A DNA stretch of 55,496 nt from Deltaproteobacteria bacterium (GTDB lineage Bacteria; Desulfobacterota; DSM-4660; Desulfatiglandales; HGW-15), in NCBI GenBank assembly GCA_016930795.1, contig JAFGFY010000026.1, positions 1 to 55,496 on the forward strand. Direction: 5' to 3'. Under the pieces are notes generated by a model. The model was not told the origin of the DNA. It did not search any database and saw only the letters and a program-made list of their open reading frames with translations. Positions 20,191-31,861 of the stretch are shown one piece after another (position 1 is the first letter of the stretch; the number at the start of each line of letters is the position of its first letter). The position numbers were made by a program, and so were the translations under genes.

Positions 20191-21438
20191 ATGAATCTTG
20201 TGGAACTCAAAAAAATGAAGATTAATGAACTCACGAAGTTGGCGAAGGATTTCAGCATTGAGGGAGCTACTGGAATGCCCAAGCAGGAACTCATTTTTGC
20301 CCTTCTCCAGGCCAATTCCGATCAAAACGGTCTCATTTACGGTGAAGGCGTCCTGGAGATCCTGCCTGATGGGTTTGGCTTTCTTAGGGCCACTGATTCA
20401 AACTACTTACCGGGACCTGATGATATATACATATCCCCTTCTCAGATAAGACGGTTCAATCTGAGAACCGGTGACACGGTTTCGGGTCAGATCAGGCCAC
20501 CCAAAGACACGGAAAGGTATTTTGCACTTTTAAAGGTTGAACAGGTGAATCACGAAGATCCGGAGATCTCGCGTGAAAAGATCCTTTTTGACAATCTCAC
20601 CCCCCTTTACCCCGATGAAAGGGTCGTGCTTGAGACTAAGCCGGACAATTTCTCGTCCAGGATTATGGATCTCATGACTCCCCTCGGCAAAGGGCAACGT
20701 GGGCTTATCGTTGCCCCTCCAAGGACAGGTAAGACCATGCTTCTCCAGAACATCGCCAATAGTGTGACGGCTAATGACAAGAGTATTCACAAGATCGTGC
20801 TTCTTATTGATGAACGGCCGGAAGAAGTGACGGACATGCAGCGGTCCGTGGATGCAGAGGTGATCAGTTCAACGTTTGATGAGCAGCCTCAGAGACATGT
20901 CCAAGTGGCAGAAATGGTCATTGAAAAGGCAAAACGACTGGTAGAGCACAAGCGCGATGTTCTCATTCTTTTGGATAGTATTACAAGGTTGGCTCGTGCC
21001 TATAACGCGACTGTTCCACCGAGCGGCAAGATTCTATCCGGGGGTCTTGATTCCAATGCACTGCATAAGCCGAAACGCTTCTTTGGAGCGGCTAGAAACG
21101 TTGAAGAGGGGGGAAGCCTCACTATTATTGCCACGGCATTGGTCGATACAGGGAGTAGAATGGACGAGGTCATTTTTGAAGAATTCAAAGGAACGGGAAA
21201 TATGGAGATCCATCTGGACAGGAAGCTGACTGACAGACGTGTCTTCCCGTCCGTAGATATTAACCGTTCCGGAACAAGGAAGGAAGAACTCCTAGTGGAT
21301 GAGGCGGACCTGCATCGTATCTGGATACTCAGGAAGCTGCTGGCCCCGCTGACCCCCGTTGATAGCATGGAATTTCTGCTGGACAAGATTAAGGGAACAA
21401 AAGATAATAAAGAATTTTTGGCCTCTATGAGTGAATAG
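20191..21438 (+). CDS. rho: transcription termination factor Rho
   Basis: [75 protein letters not shown]. Confidence 0.97.
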   Translation: MNLVELKKMKINELTKLAKDFSIEGATGMPKQELIFALLQANSDQNGLIYGEGVLEILPDGFGFLRATDSNYLPGPDDIYISPSQIRRFNLRTGDTVSGQIRPPKDTERYFALLKVEQVNHEDPEISREKILFDNLTPLYPDERVVLETKPDNFSSRIMDLMTPLGKGQRGLIVAPPRTGKTMLLQNIANSVTANDKSIHKIVLLIDERPEEVTDMQRSVDAEVISSTFDEQPQRHVQVAEMVIEKAKRLVEHKRDVLILLDSITRLARAYNATVPPSGKILSGGLDSNALHKPKRFFGAARNVEEGGSLTIIATALVDTGSRMDEVIFEEFKGTGNMEIHLDRKLTDRRVFPSVDINRSGTRKEELLVDEADLHRIWILRKLLAPLTPVDSMEFLLDKIKGTKDNKEFLASMSE

Positions 21439-21481
21439 AAGCTTTCACTTGCTTTGGTCATTTCAAGGAAAGGGAGAAAAG

Positions 21482-21727
21482 ATGAAAAAGGACATTCATC
21501 CGGAATACCATAAGACCATCGTGCACTGCGCTTGCGGTAACGAATTTGAGACAGGTTCTACTAAAAAGGAGATTAGGGTGGAGATCTGCTCCAAATGTCA
21601 TCCGTTTTTTACGGGAAAGCAGAAACTGGTGGATTCGGCGGGTAAGATAGAGCGTTTTAGACGCAAGTATGCCAAATTTGAAAACGCCCAGGCCCCCAAA
21701 GACTCGGCCGAAACTGAAGAGAACTGA
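21482..21727 (+). CDS. rpmE: 50S ribosomal protein L31 (Cys-containing type)
   Basis: [63 protein letters not shown]. Start corrected to the ATG at 21482. Confidence 0.95.
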   Translation: MKKDIHPEYHKTIVHCACGNEFETGSTKKEIRVEICSKCHPFFTGKQKLVDSAGKIERFRRKYAKFENAQAPKDSAETEEN

Positions 21728-21777
21728 TACTTCGTGCTTTGTCAAGAATGCTACCAGTGTCCATCCATAAACGGCCC

Positions 21778-21829
21778 TTTTGGCCAATCTTCCGCCGTCG
21801 CTAGAGCTATGGCGGAAGATTGGCCAAAA
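21778..21829. repeat. 19-bp perfect inverted repeat with 14-nt loop
   Basis: TTTTGGCCAATCTTCCGCC (21778-21796) and GGCGGAAGATTGGCCAAAA (21811-21829) are exact reverse complements. Confidence 0.9.
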
Positions 21830-22043
21830 TTCCTCGTTTCTGGAGGGACGCTACCTAATAAAATCTTTCTTGACCTTTTCCCGACACATGCGGCATATTC
21901 GACAGTCAAGCATAGCCCTCGAATGGAAAAAATCAACCCATAGATTTCCAAAGTAGATTTCTGGATAGTACGGCTTTGCCGTTCTGCCGTGAACAAGTAA
22001 CGTTATCCGGCGGTGGGGGCTTTCCCAAGGCTGCGTCTAGGAT

Positions 22044-22064
22044 TCCCGCCCGTTTAGAGCGGGA
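22044..22064. repeat. intergenic hairpin TCCCGC-N9-GCGGGA upstream of prfA
   Basis: Complementary arms read directly. Confidence 0.5.
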
Positions 22065-22089
22065 TTCTCTATTTTGAGGTTGAGTCTCT

Positions 22090-23172
22090 ATGTTTGAAAA
22101 AATCAAAGACATCGAGGAACGATTCAGTCAGTTGGAGGGCGAGCTATCACGGCCAGAGATCATAAATGATCGGAAAGCGTATCAAAAATATACTAAAGAA
22201 CACAGTCTGTTGTCTCCTATTGTTAACACGTTTCGCGAATACCTGTCAGTGCAAAAGGAGATCAAAAGCAATCAGCCTCTTCTCAATGACTCTGATACGG
22301 AAATACGGAAGTTGGCTCGAGAGGAGATCGAAACACTTAAATTTACCCTTGAAGAATTAGAGGAGAAACTCAGAGTATTGCTTCTCCCCAAGGATCCAAA
22401 TGATGAAAAGAACGTCATTTTAGAAATACGAGCAGGCACCGGCGGTGAAGAGGCCGCCCTTTTTGCAGCAGATCTTTTCAGGGCTTACACCAGATACGCG
22501 GAGACAAAGAGATGGAAGACGGAAATTCTCAGCCAGAGCAGTTCGGGTATCGGGGGCTTCAAGGAGGTCATCCTCCTTATAGAGGGTCAGGGTGTTTACA
22601 GCCTTCTCAAGCATGAGAGCGGTGTCCATCGGGTGCAGAGAGTACCTGAGACAGAAGCCCAGGGTCGGATCCACACATCTGCAGTAACGGTCGCAGTACT
22701 CCCTGAGGCGGAGGAAGTGGATGTGGAGATTGATCCAGAGGATCTGCGCATTGATGTCTTTCGGTCCTCCGGCCACGGGGGACAGCACGTCAATGTGACC
22801 GATTCCGCAGTTCGTATCACCCATATACCCAGCGGTCTGGTGGTTTCCTGTCAGGATGAGAAATCACAGCATAAGAATAAGGCAAAGGCCATGAAGGTCC
22901 TCCGCTCCAGGCTGCTGGATAGGCAGCAGGCTGAGCAGGAGTCCAAGATTTCAGAGGAACGGCGAAGGATGGTCGGGTCAGGGGACAGAAGCGAGAAGAT
23001 AAGAACGTACAATTTTCCTCAAGCCAGGGTGACAGACCACAGAATCGGTCTGACTCTGCATCGACTTGAGGATATCCTTCAGGGACAGATGGATCTGATT
23101 CTGGACCCTATTATTACCCATTTTCAGACAGAAGCCCTTAAAGGTGAAAAGGGCTTTTCGAAGATTATATAA
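22090..23172 (+). CDS. prfA: peptide chain release factor 1
   Basis: [26 protein letters not shown] (GGQ); [20 protein letters not shown]. Confidence 0.96.
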   Translation: MFEKIKDIEERFSQLEGELSRPEIINDRKAYQKYTKEHSLLSPIVNTFREYLSVQKEIKSNQPLLNDSDTEIRKLAREEIETLKFTLEELEEKLRVLLLPKDPNDEKNVILEIRAGTGGEEAALFAADLFRAYTRYAETKRWKTEILSQSSSGIGGFKEVILLIEGQGVYSLLKHESGVHRVQRVPETEAQGRIHTSAVTVAVLPEAEEVDVEIDPEDLRIDVFRSSGHGGQHVNVTDSAVRITHIPSGLVVSCQDEKSQHKNKAKAMKVLRSRLLDRQQAEQESKISEERRRMVGSGDRSEKIRTYNFPQARVTDHRIGLTLHRLEDILQGQMDLILDPIITHFQTEALKGEKGFSKII

Positions 23173-23243
23173 TCGGTGTAAACCCAAGTTAATGAGTCAA
23201 CCTGAGGCTGATGACTCCTGTCGATAAGGGGTGAACGGTTATT

Positions 23244-24134
23244 GTGCGCCGAAAATCATGGACGATAAAGGGCCTCTTGGAGGTCACCAGCAATTATCTG
23301 AGGGAAAAGGGAGTCGACAACCCTCGTTTGAGCGCGGAAGTCCTTCTAGCTTTTCATCTGAGAATCGACAGAGTAGGACTCTACCTCAATCTTGATCAAC
23401 CCCTTCACGAAAGGGAGGTTACGGCATACCGCGAACTGATCAAGAGACGACTCAACAGAGAACCCATCCAATACATGACAGGCATACAGGAATTCTGGTC
23501 CCTAGATTTCGCGGTCGGTCCTCAGGTTCTCATCCCCCGGCCCGAAACCGAACTCTTGGTGGAGCAGGTCCTTTCTCTGCGTGATGAAGAGAGACTCACG
23601 AAGAGCGAAAACCTCAGAATTTTGGATCTGGGGACCGGGTGCGGTGTGTTGGCAGTTACGTTGGCTCGAGAGCTTGAAGGAGCATCCGTCTGGGCGAGTG
23701 ATGTGTCTGCTGAGGCATTGGCCATCGCTAAAATAAACGCGAAAAAACATGGTGTAGAAGAGAAAATAGAATTTCTGCTTAGTGATATGTGGAAGGGATT
23801 GATCGATTCGTCTCTTGTATTTGATGTCATCGTGTCCAATCCTCCCTATATCGCTTCCGATCACATCTCTTTGCTTGCACCAGAGGTTCGTGACCATGAG
23901 CCGAGGTCGGCCCTTGACGGTGGGGAGCAGGGGATGCGCTTCATTAAGGAAATCATCAAAGAGGCCCCAAAATACCTGAATGCCGGCGGCTGGATATTGC
24001 TGGAGATGGACCCCGAGCAGACCGTAATATCCATGGAATTAATGGACAAGAATAATGATTACATCGAAAAACGCCGGATCAAGGATTATAGTGGGCATTA
24101 TAGAGTGGTCATGGCTCGGAAGTGTGGGCTATAG
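23244..24134 (+). CDS. prmC: release-factor glutamine N5-methyltransferase
   Basis: VLIPRPETELLVEQVL; ILDLGTGCGVLAVTLA; VSNPPYIAS. Directly downstream of prfA. Confidence 0.94.
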   Translation: MRRKSWTIKGLLEVTSNYLREKGVDNPRLSAEVLLAFHLRIDRVGLYLNLDQPLHEREVTAYRELIKRRLNREPIQYMTGIQEFWSLDFAVGPQVLIPRPETELLVEQVLSLRDEERLTKSENLRILDLGTGCGVLAVTLARELEGASVWASDVSAEALAIAKINAKKHGVEEKIEFLLSDMWKGLIDSSLVFDVIVSNPPYIASDHISLLAPEVRDHEPRSALDGGEQGMRFIKEIIKEAPKYLNAGGWILLEMDPEQTVISMELMDKNNDYIEKRRIKDYSGHYRVVMARKCGL

Positions 24135-24284
24135 GGATTTTACCAGCACGCTCAAGGAGTGGGCTCATCCGGTTAACGAACAGAGGATGGGATGATAGAC
24201 TGCTTCAGGTGTTTCTCTTTTCCACGAATCCTTTGAAATCATATCTGGAGTGTACGTTATTTCACAGTTTGTCTTGACAAGAAA

Positions 24285-24299
24285 CCCTACCCCGTAGGG
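24285..24299. promoter_or_regulatory. dyad CCCTAC-CCC-GTAGGG just downstream of a TTGACA element, 5' of hppA
   Basis: TTGACA at 24274-24279, then a 6-bp perfect dyad; about 150 bp upstream of the hppA ATG. Confidence 0.35.
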
Positions 24300-24447
24300 G
24301 GATATCCTATTTTTTGGATCAAGGTGGATTGCTGTCGATGATTGAGTGCTATTCGTAGACTGGCTTCCACTGTAACATATTGTTTCCTTAACTTTTTTAT
24401 CAAGAAGGGGGAGGAAAAGAGGGTATAAAACTAAAGGAGGTAATTCT

Positions 24448-26658
24448 ATGTTTGGAGAAAACGGGCTTTTCTATTATGTTCCGCCGATCGCAGCCCTGGC
24501 TGCCTTGGTTTATGCGTTCATAAAGGCCAGTTGGGTGGGGAAGCAGGACCCCGGCTCTGAGCGGATGCAAAAGATTTCAGGCTGGGTCTCCGACGGGGCC
24601 ATGGCATTCTTGAAAACAGAATACAAGTATCTCGCGATCTTCGTGGTCTGTGTGGCAATTCTTCTGGGAGTGAGTAATGCGGATCTGGAAGATTCCAATG
24701 CATTTATCGCGCTTTCTTTTGTCCTGGGTGCCCTTTGTTCAGGAAGCGCCGGCTGGATCGGCATGAAGGTGGCCACGAAAGCCAACGTCCGCACCACAGC
24801 CGCCGCTCGGGACGGCTTGAACCCGGCCCTTCAGGTGGCCTTTTCAGGCGGCGCGGTGATGGGACTCTGCGTGGTCGGCCTGGGCCTATTGGGCCTCAGC
24901 ATTCTGTTCATTGTCTATACAGCCATGTATCCTGAATCCGTTACGGATACAACATGGATGACACTCGTCCTCAATATCCTTGCCGGCTTCTCTCTGGGAG
25001 CGTCTTCCATCGCGCTCTTTGCCCGTGTGGGGGGCGGTATCTACACCAAGGCCGCTGATGTCGGTGCGGACCTGGTGGGCAAAATTGAGGCCGGTATTCC
25101 GGAGGACCACCCCCTGAATCCGGCGACCATCGCCGACAACGTGGGCGACAACGTGGGGGATGTGGCCGGTATGGGCGCGGACCTTTTTGAGTCCTACATC
25201 GGCGCCATCGTCTCCTCCATGATACTCGGCGCTGTCTGGTTTACCGGGATCGCGAGTGCGGGCGGAAACGGGATGAACGGCGTCTATCTCCCCCTGGTTA
25301 TCGCGGTGATCGGGATTATTGCCTCCATCATAGGGACCTTCTTTGTCAGGACCAAAGAAGGGGGTAATCCCCAAACAGCCCTCAATATGGGGACCACCAT
25401 TGCCGGGATTCTTATGGTCATCTTCACCTTTTTCGCTATCAGGCAACTCCTTCCTGGTGATGGAATCACGGTGACCGGTGTTATTTCCGGCAAGGCGGTC
25501 ACCTATCAATGGTGGGGAATCTTTATCGCGATTGTTGCCGGCCTTGTCGCAGGGATGTGTATCGGCTTTGTCACGGAGTACTACACGGCCACAGGGAAAA
25601 GACCCGTGGGAACCATTGTTGAAGCCTCCAAAACAGGCCCGGCCACCACGATCATTCAAGGGATCGCCGTGGGCATGAATTCCACGACCATTCCGGTCTT
25701 TCTGATCTGCGCGGCCATCCTGATCGCCTACTCCATGGCAGGGCTATACGGCGTTGCCCTCTCGGCCGTGGGCATGCTCTGTACGACGGGTATCCAGCTT
25801 GCAGTGGACGCCTATGGTCCTATAGCCGACAATGCCGGCGGTATCGCCGAGATGGCTCAGTTGGGCAGGGAAGTCCGAGCCCGAACCGACAGACTTGATG
25901 CCGTGGGAAACACCACCGCGGCCATTGGTAAAGGCTTTGCCATTGGCTCTGCGGCCCTCACCGCTCTGGCCATGACCAGCGCCTATCTGACGAAGATGGG
26001 GGGCAAGGTCGATCTCGATGCATCCAATCCCATTGTTCTGGTGGGTCTGCTTCTCGGCTGTATGCTTCCCTTCCGTTTTTCAGCTATGGCCATGGTGGCC
26101 GTGGGTAAGGCGGCAAGCGACATGATTCAGGAGGTGCGTCGTCAGTTCCGTGATATTCCCGAGCTTCGTCCGGCCCTTGAGGCTGCCCAAAGGGCGGAGA
26201 GCGAAGAAAGAAACCCCACCGACGAAGAGGCTAAGATCATCGCGGCTGCTGACGGGAAGGCCGAGTACACCCAGTGTGTGGATATCTCCACCCAGGCCGC
26301 GGTCAGGAAGATGGTGGCCCCGGGACTGATCGCCGTGTTGACCCCGGTTATCGTCGGTATCATCAATCCCGACATGCTCGGCGGCCTGCTTATCGGCGTG
26401 ACCATATCCGGTGTCTGCCTGGCTATCTTTCAAGCAAACGCAGGCGGTGCCTGGGACAACTCCAAGAAACAGGTCAAGGATGAAGGCCACGACAAATGGG
26501 GTGATCAGTATGATGATATGCGTAAGGCGACCGTGACCGGCGATACCGTGGGCGATCCTTTTAAGGACACTTCAGGACCCTCGCTCAATATCCTGATCAA
26601 GTTGATCAGTGTGGTGGCCATGATCATCGCGCCGGTGCTCTACGCCATCCACTTCTAA
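24448..26658 (+). CDS. hppA: membrane-bound ion-pumping pyrophosphatase, probably K+-dependent class
   Basis: Many TM helices; [71 protein letters not shown]. Confidence 0.96.
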   Translation: MFGENGLFYYVPPIAALAALVYAFIKASWVGKQDPGSERMQKISGWVSDGAMAFLKTEYKYLAIFVVCVAILLGVSNADLEDSNAFIALSFVLGALCSGSAGWIGMKVATKANVRTTAAARDGLNPALQVAFSGGAVMGLCVVGLGLLGLSILFIVYTAMYPESVTDTTWMTLVLNILAGFSLGASSIALFARVGGGIYTKAADVGADLVGKIEAGIPEDHPLNPATIADNVGDNVGDVAGMGADLFESYIGAIVSSMILGAVWFTGIASAGGNGMNGVYLPLVIAVIGIIASIIGTFFVRTKEGGNPQTALNMGTTIAGILMVIFTFFAIRQLLPGDGITVTGVISGKAVTYQWWGIFIAIVAGLVAGMCIGFVTEYYTATGKRPVGTIVEASKTGPATTIIQGIAVGMNSTTIPVFLICAAILIAYSMAGLYGVALSAVGMLCTTGIQLAVDAYGPIADNAGGIAEMAQLGREVRARTDRLDAVGNTTAAIGKGFAIGSAALTALAMTSAYLTKMGGKVDLDASNPIVLVGLLLGCMLPFRFSAMAMVAVGKAASDMIQEVRRQFRDIPELRPALEAAQRAESEERNPTDEEAKIIAAADGKAEYTQCVDISTQAAVRKMVAPGLIAVLTPVIVGIINPDMLGGLLIGVTISGVCLAIFQANAGGAWDNSKKQVKDEGHDKWGDQYDDMRKATVTGDTVGDPFKDTSGPSLNILIKLISVVAMIIAPVLYAIHF

Positions 26659-26683
26659 TAGAAACTCAGTTTGTTCTGATAGC

Positions 26684-26722
26684 AAAAGGGTGTTACACAA
26701 AATCGTGTAACACCCTTTTTTA
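26684..26722 (+). terminator. intrinsic terminator after hppA
   Basis: AAAAGGGTGTTACAC-aaaatc-GTGTAACACCCTTTT followed by T-rich tail; 15-bp perfect stem. Confidence 0.92.
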
Positions 26723-26916
26723 TTTTCAGAACACAGTCTCTTCTATTGGACACCCTGTATCTGTGTATGATCACAGCGTCTTGTTCAGTCCTTTTTTCAA
26801 GAAGGTCCCTTAAGCATATTTGACTTTGATGGAGCTTGGCCGTATTCTTGATCATATGTGTCAGTTTGACTTTTTGAAGGGGATTCAGTGGGGGCTCAGC
26901 AATCTGAAGAAAGAGG

Positions 26917-27005
26917 TATACGGCATACGGTATACGGTACACGGTAGGAATCATAAGGTAGATTAGCGGTTCGTTGGCCGTATACCATATACCTTACACC
27001 TTAAA
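26917..27005. repeat. convergent short heptamer repeat arrays
   Basis: TATACGG-CATACGG-TATACGG-TACACGG (26917-26944), then CCGTATA-CCATATA-CCTTACA-CCTTAAA (26978-27005), complementary in motif and orientation. Confidence 0.75.
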
Positions 27006-27085
27006 CCTTTGTCTTGAGATCCCCGAGCCCCCATTATGTTACATATTCTATCAAGTAAACTAGACTGTTAGGAATTTCCTTTTTT

Positions 27086-28027
27086 ATGAAAAGATATCGC
27101 GATTTCAACAGTTATCTGAAAGAAATATTCGGGGAGCGGGTTCAGAAAATCCCTCTTGACGCAGGTCTTTCGTGTCCGAATCGAGATGGGACTATATCCG
27201 ACAAAGGCTGCATCTTCTGTGACGCACGAGGTTCAGGAACCGGAGCAATGATCAATCACGGTCTTTCAATTATGGAACAGATTCAAAAAGGTCGGGAATA
27301 CCTGGGCAGTCGTTACAGGGCCAGGAAGTTCATGCCGTATTTCCAGTCTTTCACGAATACCTATGCACCCCTTTCGCGACTCAAGGAATTGTACGACCAG
27401 GCCATGGAGTGTCCCGACATGGTGGGGTTATCCGTGGCTACAAGACCCGATTGCGTCACTCAGGAGGTCTTGGCGCTCCTGGGGTCGTACCAAAGAGACC
27501 ACCTGGTCTGGATCGAATATGGGCTTCAATCGGCACATGATATCACCCTTACCAGGATCAACAGGGGACATGATGTGGCCTGTTTTGAGGAAAGCGTGCG
27601 CATGGCAAAAGAGTATGGGTTGAATGTCTGCGCCCACATTATTCTGGGCCTTCCGGGAGAGACCCGGGATATGATGCTTCAGACCGCACGGTTCCTCGGA
27701 AGGTTGCCAATAGACGGTGTCAAGATCCACCTCCTCTACATTGTGAGGGATGCACCTTTGGCGATGCTGTATGAAAAGGGGGAGTATCAGTGTCTGGAAA
27801 AAGAGGTCTATGTGGACCTGGTGGTGGATGTTCTGGAATATCTCCCTTCAGAGATGGTGATCCAAAGACTCACGGGAGATGCCGCAGCAGAGGAACTGGT
27901 AGCCCCTATATGGGCCAAAGATAAATTCGACACTCTCGAGTCTATCAGAAGACGGCTGGAAGAGAGAGATACTTGGCAGGGGAGGCTTTTCCGGCAAGCG
28001 GCAGAAGATAAGAAAATCAGAAGATGA
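27086..28027 (+). CDS. radical SAM protein, TIGR01212/YhcC family
   Basis: KRYRDFNSYLKEIFGERVQKIPLDAGLSCPNRDGTISDKGCIFCDARGSGTGA. Confidence 0.93.
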   Translation: MKRYRDFNSYLKEIFGERVQKIPLDAGLSCPNRDGTISDKGCIFCDARGSGTGAMINHGLSIMEQIQKGREYLGSRYRARKFMPYFQSFTNTYAPLSRLKELYDQAMECPDMVGLSVATRPDCVTQEVLALLGSYQRDHLVWIEYGLQSAHDITLTRINRGHDVACFEESVRMAKEYGLNVCAHIILGLPGETRDMMLQTARFLGRLPIDGVKIHLLYIVRDAPLAMLYEKGEYQCLEKEVYVDLVVDVLEYLPSEMVIQRLTGDAAAEELVAPIWAKDKFDTLESIRRRLEERDTWQGRLFRQAAEDKKIRR

Positions 28028-28058
28028 GAAAATGAAAAGACAAGAATATGAGAAAGGA
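28003..28058. repeat. degenerate 8-bp tandem repeat (AGAARATG-like), seven units
   Basis: AGAAGATA AGAAAATC AGAAGATG AGAAAATG AAAAGACA AGAATATG AGAAAGGA. Confidence 0.65.
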
Positions 28059-28153
28059 AAAAGAGTGAAGAGACCCTTTTCCCCCTAGCCATTCTCCTCG
28101 GTTTGTGCTAAACACGGGGTCAAAGTGAGAGCTGTTCTTTCAGGAGAGAAGAT

Positions 28154-28345
28154 ATGGATGTTCCGCGGATGTTCGGTAAGGCCATTGTGATGATTATCCC
28201 CGGCTTTGTGGGCGCCGGTGCTGTTTGGGATGTGTTTCACAATTGGACAGCCATTGGAATCTGGACCATTGCTATGGTCATATTCACCTGTGCCGTCGTC
28301 TTAAGAAAGGAATGTAAAAGGCTGAAATCTTTGCTCCTGGATTAA
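28154..28345 (+). CDS. small two-helix membrane protein
   Basis: 63-aa ORF with upstream GGAGAGA; hydrophobic segments AIVMIIPGFVGAGAVW and IGIWTIAMVIFTCAVVL. Confidence 0.5.
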   Translation: MDVPRMFGKAIVMIIPGFVGAGAVWDVFHNWTAIGIWTIAMVIFTCAVVLRKECKRLKSLLLD

Positions 28346-28432
28346 CTCCAGGATCCTCCGGAGAGGCCCCCCTTCCTTTGGCGGGAAACTCCGAACCTTG
28401 TGAACAGGAAAGACTGAACCTCTGAACCCAGA

Positions 28433-29404
28433 TTAGATTTTATAGTATTCCCTGTACCAGACCAGGAAGTTGTGAATCCCCTCCCGAATAGATGTCTTAG
28501 GGCTGAATTCGAGCATCTCCTTTGATTTCTGGATATCTGCTGATGTGGCCGGCACGTCCCCCGGCTGTAGGGGCATCATATTCTTTTTTGCTTCCATCCC
28601 CAGTTCGTCTTCGATAACTCGAATAAACTCCATAAGCTCGGTAGTATTGGAGTTCCCAAGATTAAAGATCTCATAGGCATGTGTCTTTTCTATAGCGGCT
28701 ATGGTGCCGTCGACAATATCATCTATATAAGTAAAATCTCGCCGCATCCGACCGTAATTGTAGACATCGATGGGCCTGTTGTTCAGAATGGCGTCCGTGA
28801 AGAGAAAAAGGGCCATATCCGGGCGGCCCCACGGTCCATAGACGGTGAAGAATCTCAACCCTGTACAGGGGAAACCAAACAGGTGATGGTAGGCATGGGC
28901 CATCAATTCATTGGCCTTTTTGGTGGCAGCGTACAGGGAAACGGGAGTGTCCACCCGGTCTTCCACACTAAACGGGGTCTTTTCGTTGCTTCCGTAGACA
29001 GAGGAAGATGAGGCATAGACAAAATTCTGAACCTGGTATTCACGGGCCATTTCAAGAAGATTGAGAAACCCTTCCAAGTTACTCTTTTGATAAGAAAACG
29101 GATTTTCCAGAGAATATCTTACACCAGCCTGGGCGGCTAGATTGCAGACCCGATCAATGGCGTGGGTCTGAAAGATTTTTTTGAGCCCGGGCAGATTTTG
29201 AATATCCTCTTTGCAGAATACGAAGTCCGGATAGGGTTTTAGAATCTCAAGCCGGGATTCCTTCAGAGAGACATCATAGTACTCATTCATGCTGTCTAAA
29301 CCGATGACCCGGTATCCTCTTTCCAATAGTCCTCTGCTGAGATGGAACCCAATGAACCCAGCCGCACCCGTCACCAATATGGTCGGGAGATTGTTTTTGT
29401 TCAT
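28433..29404 (-). CDS. NAD-dependent sugar-nucleotide epimerase (UDP-glucuronate 4-epimerase-like)
   Basis: TILVTGAAGFIGFHLSRGLL; YASSSSVYG; YAATKKANELMAHAYHHLFGFPCTGLRFFTVYGPWGRPDMA. Start set at MNKNNLPT because the upstream part of the ORF is a terminator hairpin. Confidence 0.9.
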   Translation of the reverse strand: MNKNNLPTILVTGAAGFIGFHLSRGLLERGYRVIGLDSMNEYYDVSLKESRLEILKPYPDFVFCKEDIQNLPGLKKIFQTHAIDRVCNLAAQAGVRYSLENPFSYQKSNLEGFLNLLEMAREYQVQNFVYASSSSVYGSNEKTPFSVEDRVDTPVSLYAATKKANELMAHAYHHLFGFPCTGLRFFTVYGPWGRPDMALFLFTDAILNNRPIDVYNYGRMRRDFTYIDDIVDGTIAAIEKTHAYEIFNLGNSNTTELMEFIRVIEDELGMEAKKNMMPLQPGDVPATSADIQKSKEMLEFSPKTSIREGIHNFLVWYREYYKI

Positions 29405-29424
29405 TATGTTCCTTTCTTTGTGAC

Positions 29425-29467
29425 AAAAAAAAGATTGTACCCGGAAGTCACCTTCCGGATACAATCT
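29425..29467 (-). terminator. intrinsic terminator for the groES-groEL operon
   Basis: On the minus strand: AGATTGTA-t-CCGGAAG-gtga-CTTCCGG-g-TACAATCT followed by a run of T. Confidence 0.85.
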
Positions 29468-29519
29468 GATTTTACAATTTTGTCTGGTTTTTGTCCAGCT
29501 GTCTATGCGTCAATGGGTG

Positions 29520-31199
<1,680 letters not shown>

Positions 31200-31238
31200 T
31201 TAACAGTAATCGGGTTTATAGTTTGGTCATCATGCAGC

Positions 31239-31532
31239 TCATTCCACGATGGCAATGATGTCGTCTTCTCTCATGATCAGCTGTTCTTCTCCATCTATGG
31301 TGATTTCGGTTCCAGCATACTTCCCGAACAGGACCCGATCACCCACTTTGACTACAAGAGATTGTTTTTTGCCGTTTTCAAGGGTCTTGCCGTCACCCAC
31401 GGCCATGATCTTCCCCTCAGCAGGTTTTTCTTTTGCCGTATCCGGGATAATGATACCCCCTTTGGTTGTCTCTTGCTCCTCAATTCTGGATACAATAACT
31501 CGGTCATACAACGGTTTGATCTTCATTTTCAA
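31239..31532 (-). CDS. groS: co-chaperonin GroES
   Basis: [45 protein letters not shown]. Confidence 0.97.
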   Translation of the reverse strand: MKMKIKPLYDRVIVSRIEEQETTKGGIIIPDTAKEKPAEGKIMAVGDGKTLENGKKQSLVVKVGDRVLFGKYAGTEITIDGEEQLIMREDDIIAIVE

Positions 31533-31861
31533 TATCTCCTCCTGATGTCAGTAATAAAATGTGGGTTTGATTCAAACAAAAAGACAAATCTTCACCTCCT
31601 TCAATAAACTGTTACCGCTAAACGGTTATCCCCGTCTGTCTAAATGATATCCCGAAAACGGGGGCTTGTGCCGGCCATGGATTTACGGGGGTATTTACCT
31701 TGGGGAGGTATATATATTCAATTTTGGGTGGCGAATAGATCCCTTCTCGCCTTCAGATCTAAGATTTTAAAAAGCTAATAATTCCATTGGAAATGTCAAG
31801 AGGGGGCAAGAAAAAACCACTATTTCTCTTTCACGTTTCTATTCAATTCTCGGAATATCCA

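Noticed and set aside
21734-21996. Two opposing ORFs sharing FGQSSA..AEDWPK
   Set aside because: The shared peptide is produced by the 19-bp inverted repeat read on both strands, not by related proteins.
24886-25659. 257-aa minus-strand ORF over hppA
   Set aside because: Antisense to a highly conserved pyrophosphatase; biased composition typical of shadow ORFs in GC-rich codons.
26917-27005. CRISPR-like short repeats
   Set aside because: Units are only 7 bp, with no spacers and no cas genes; convergent simple repeats instead.
31533-31860. CIRCE/HrcA operator upstream of groES
   Set aside because: No TTAGCACTC-N9-GAGTGCTAA match seen; only an AT-rich leader with weak partial symmetry.
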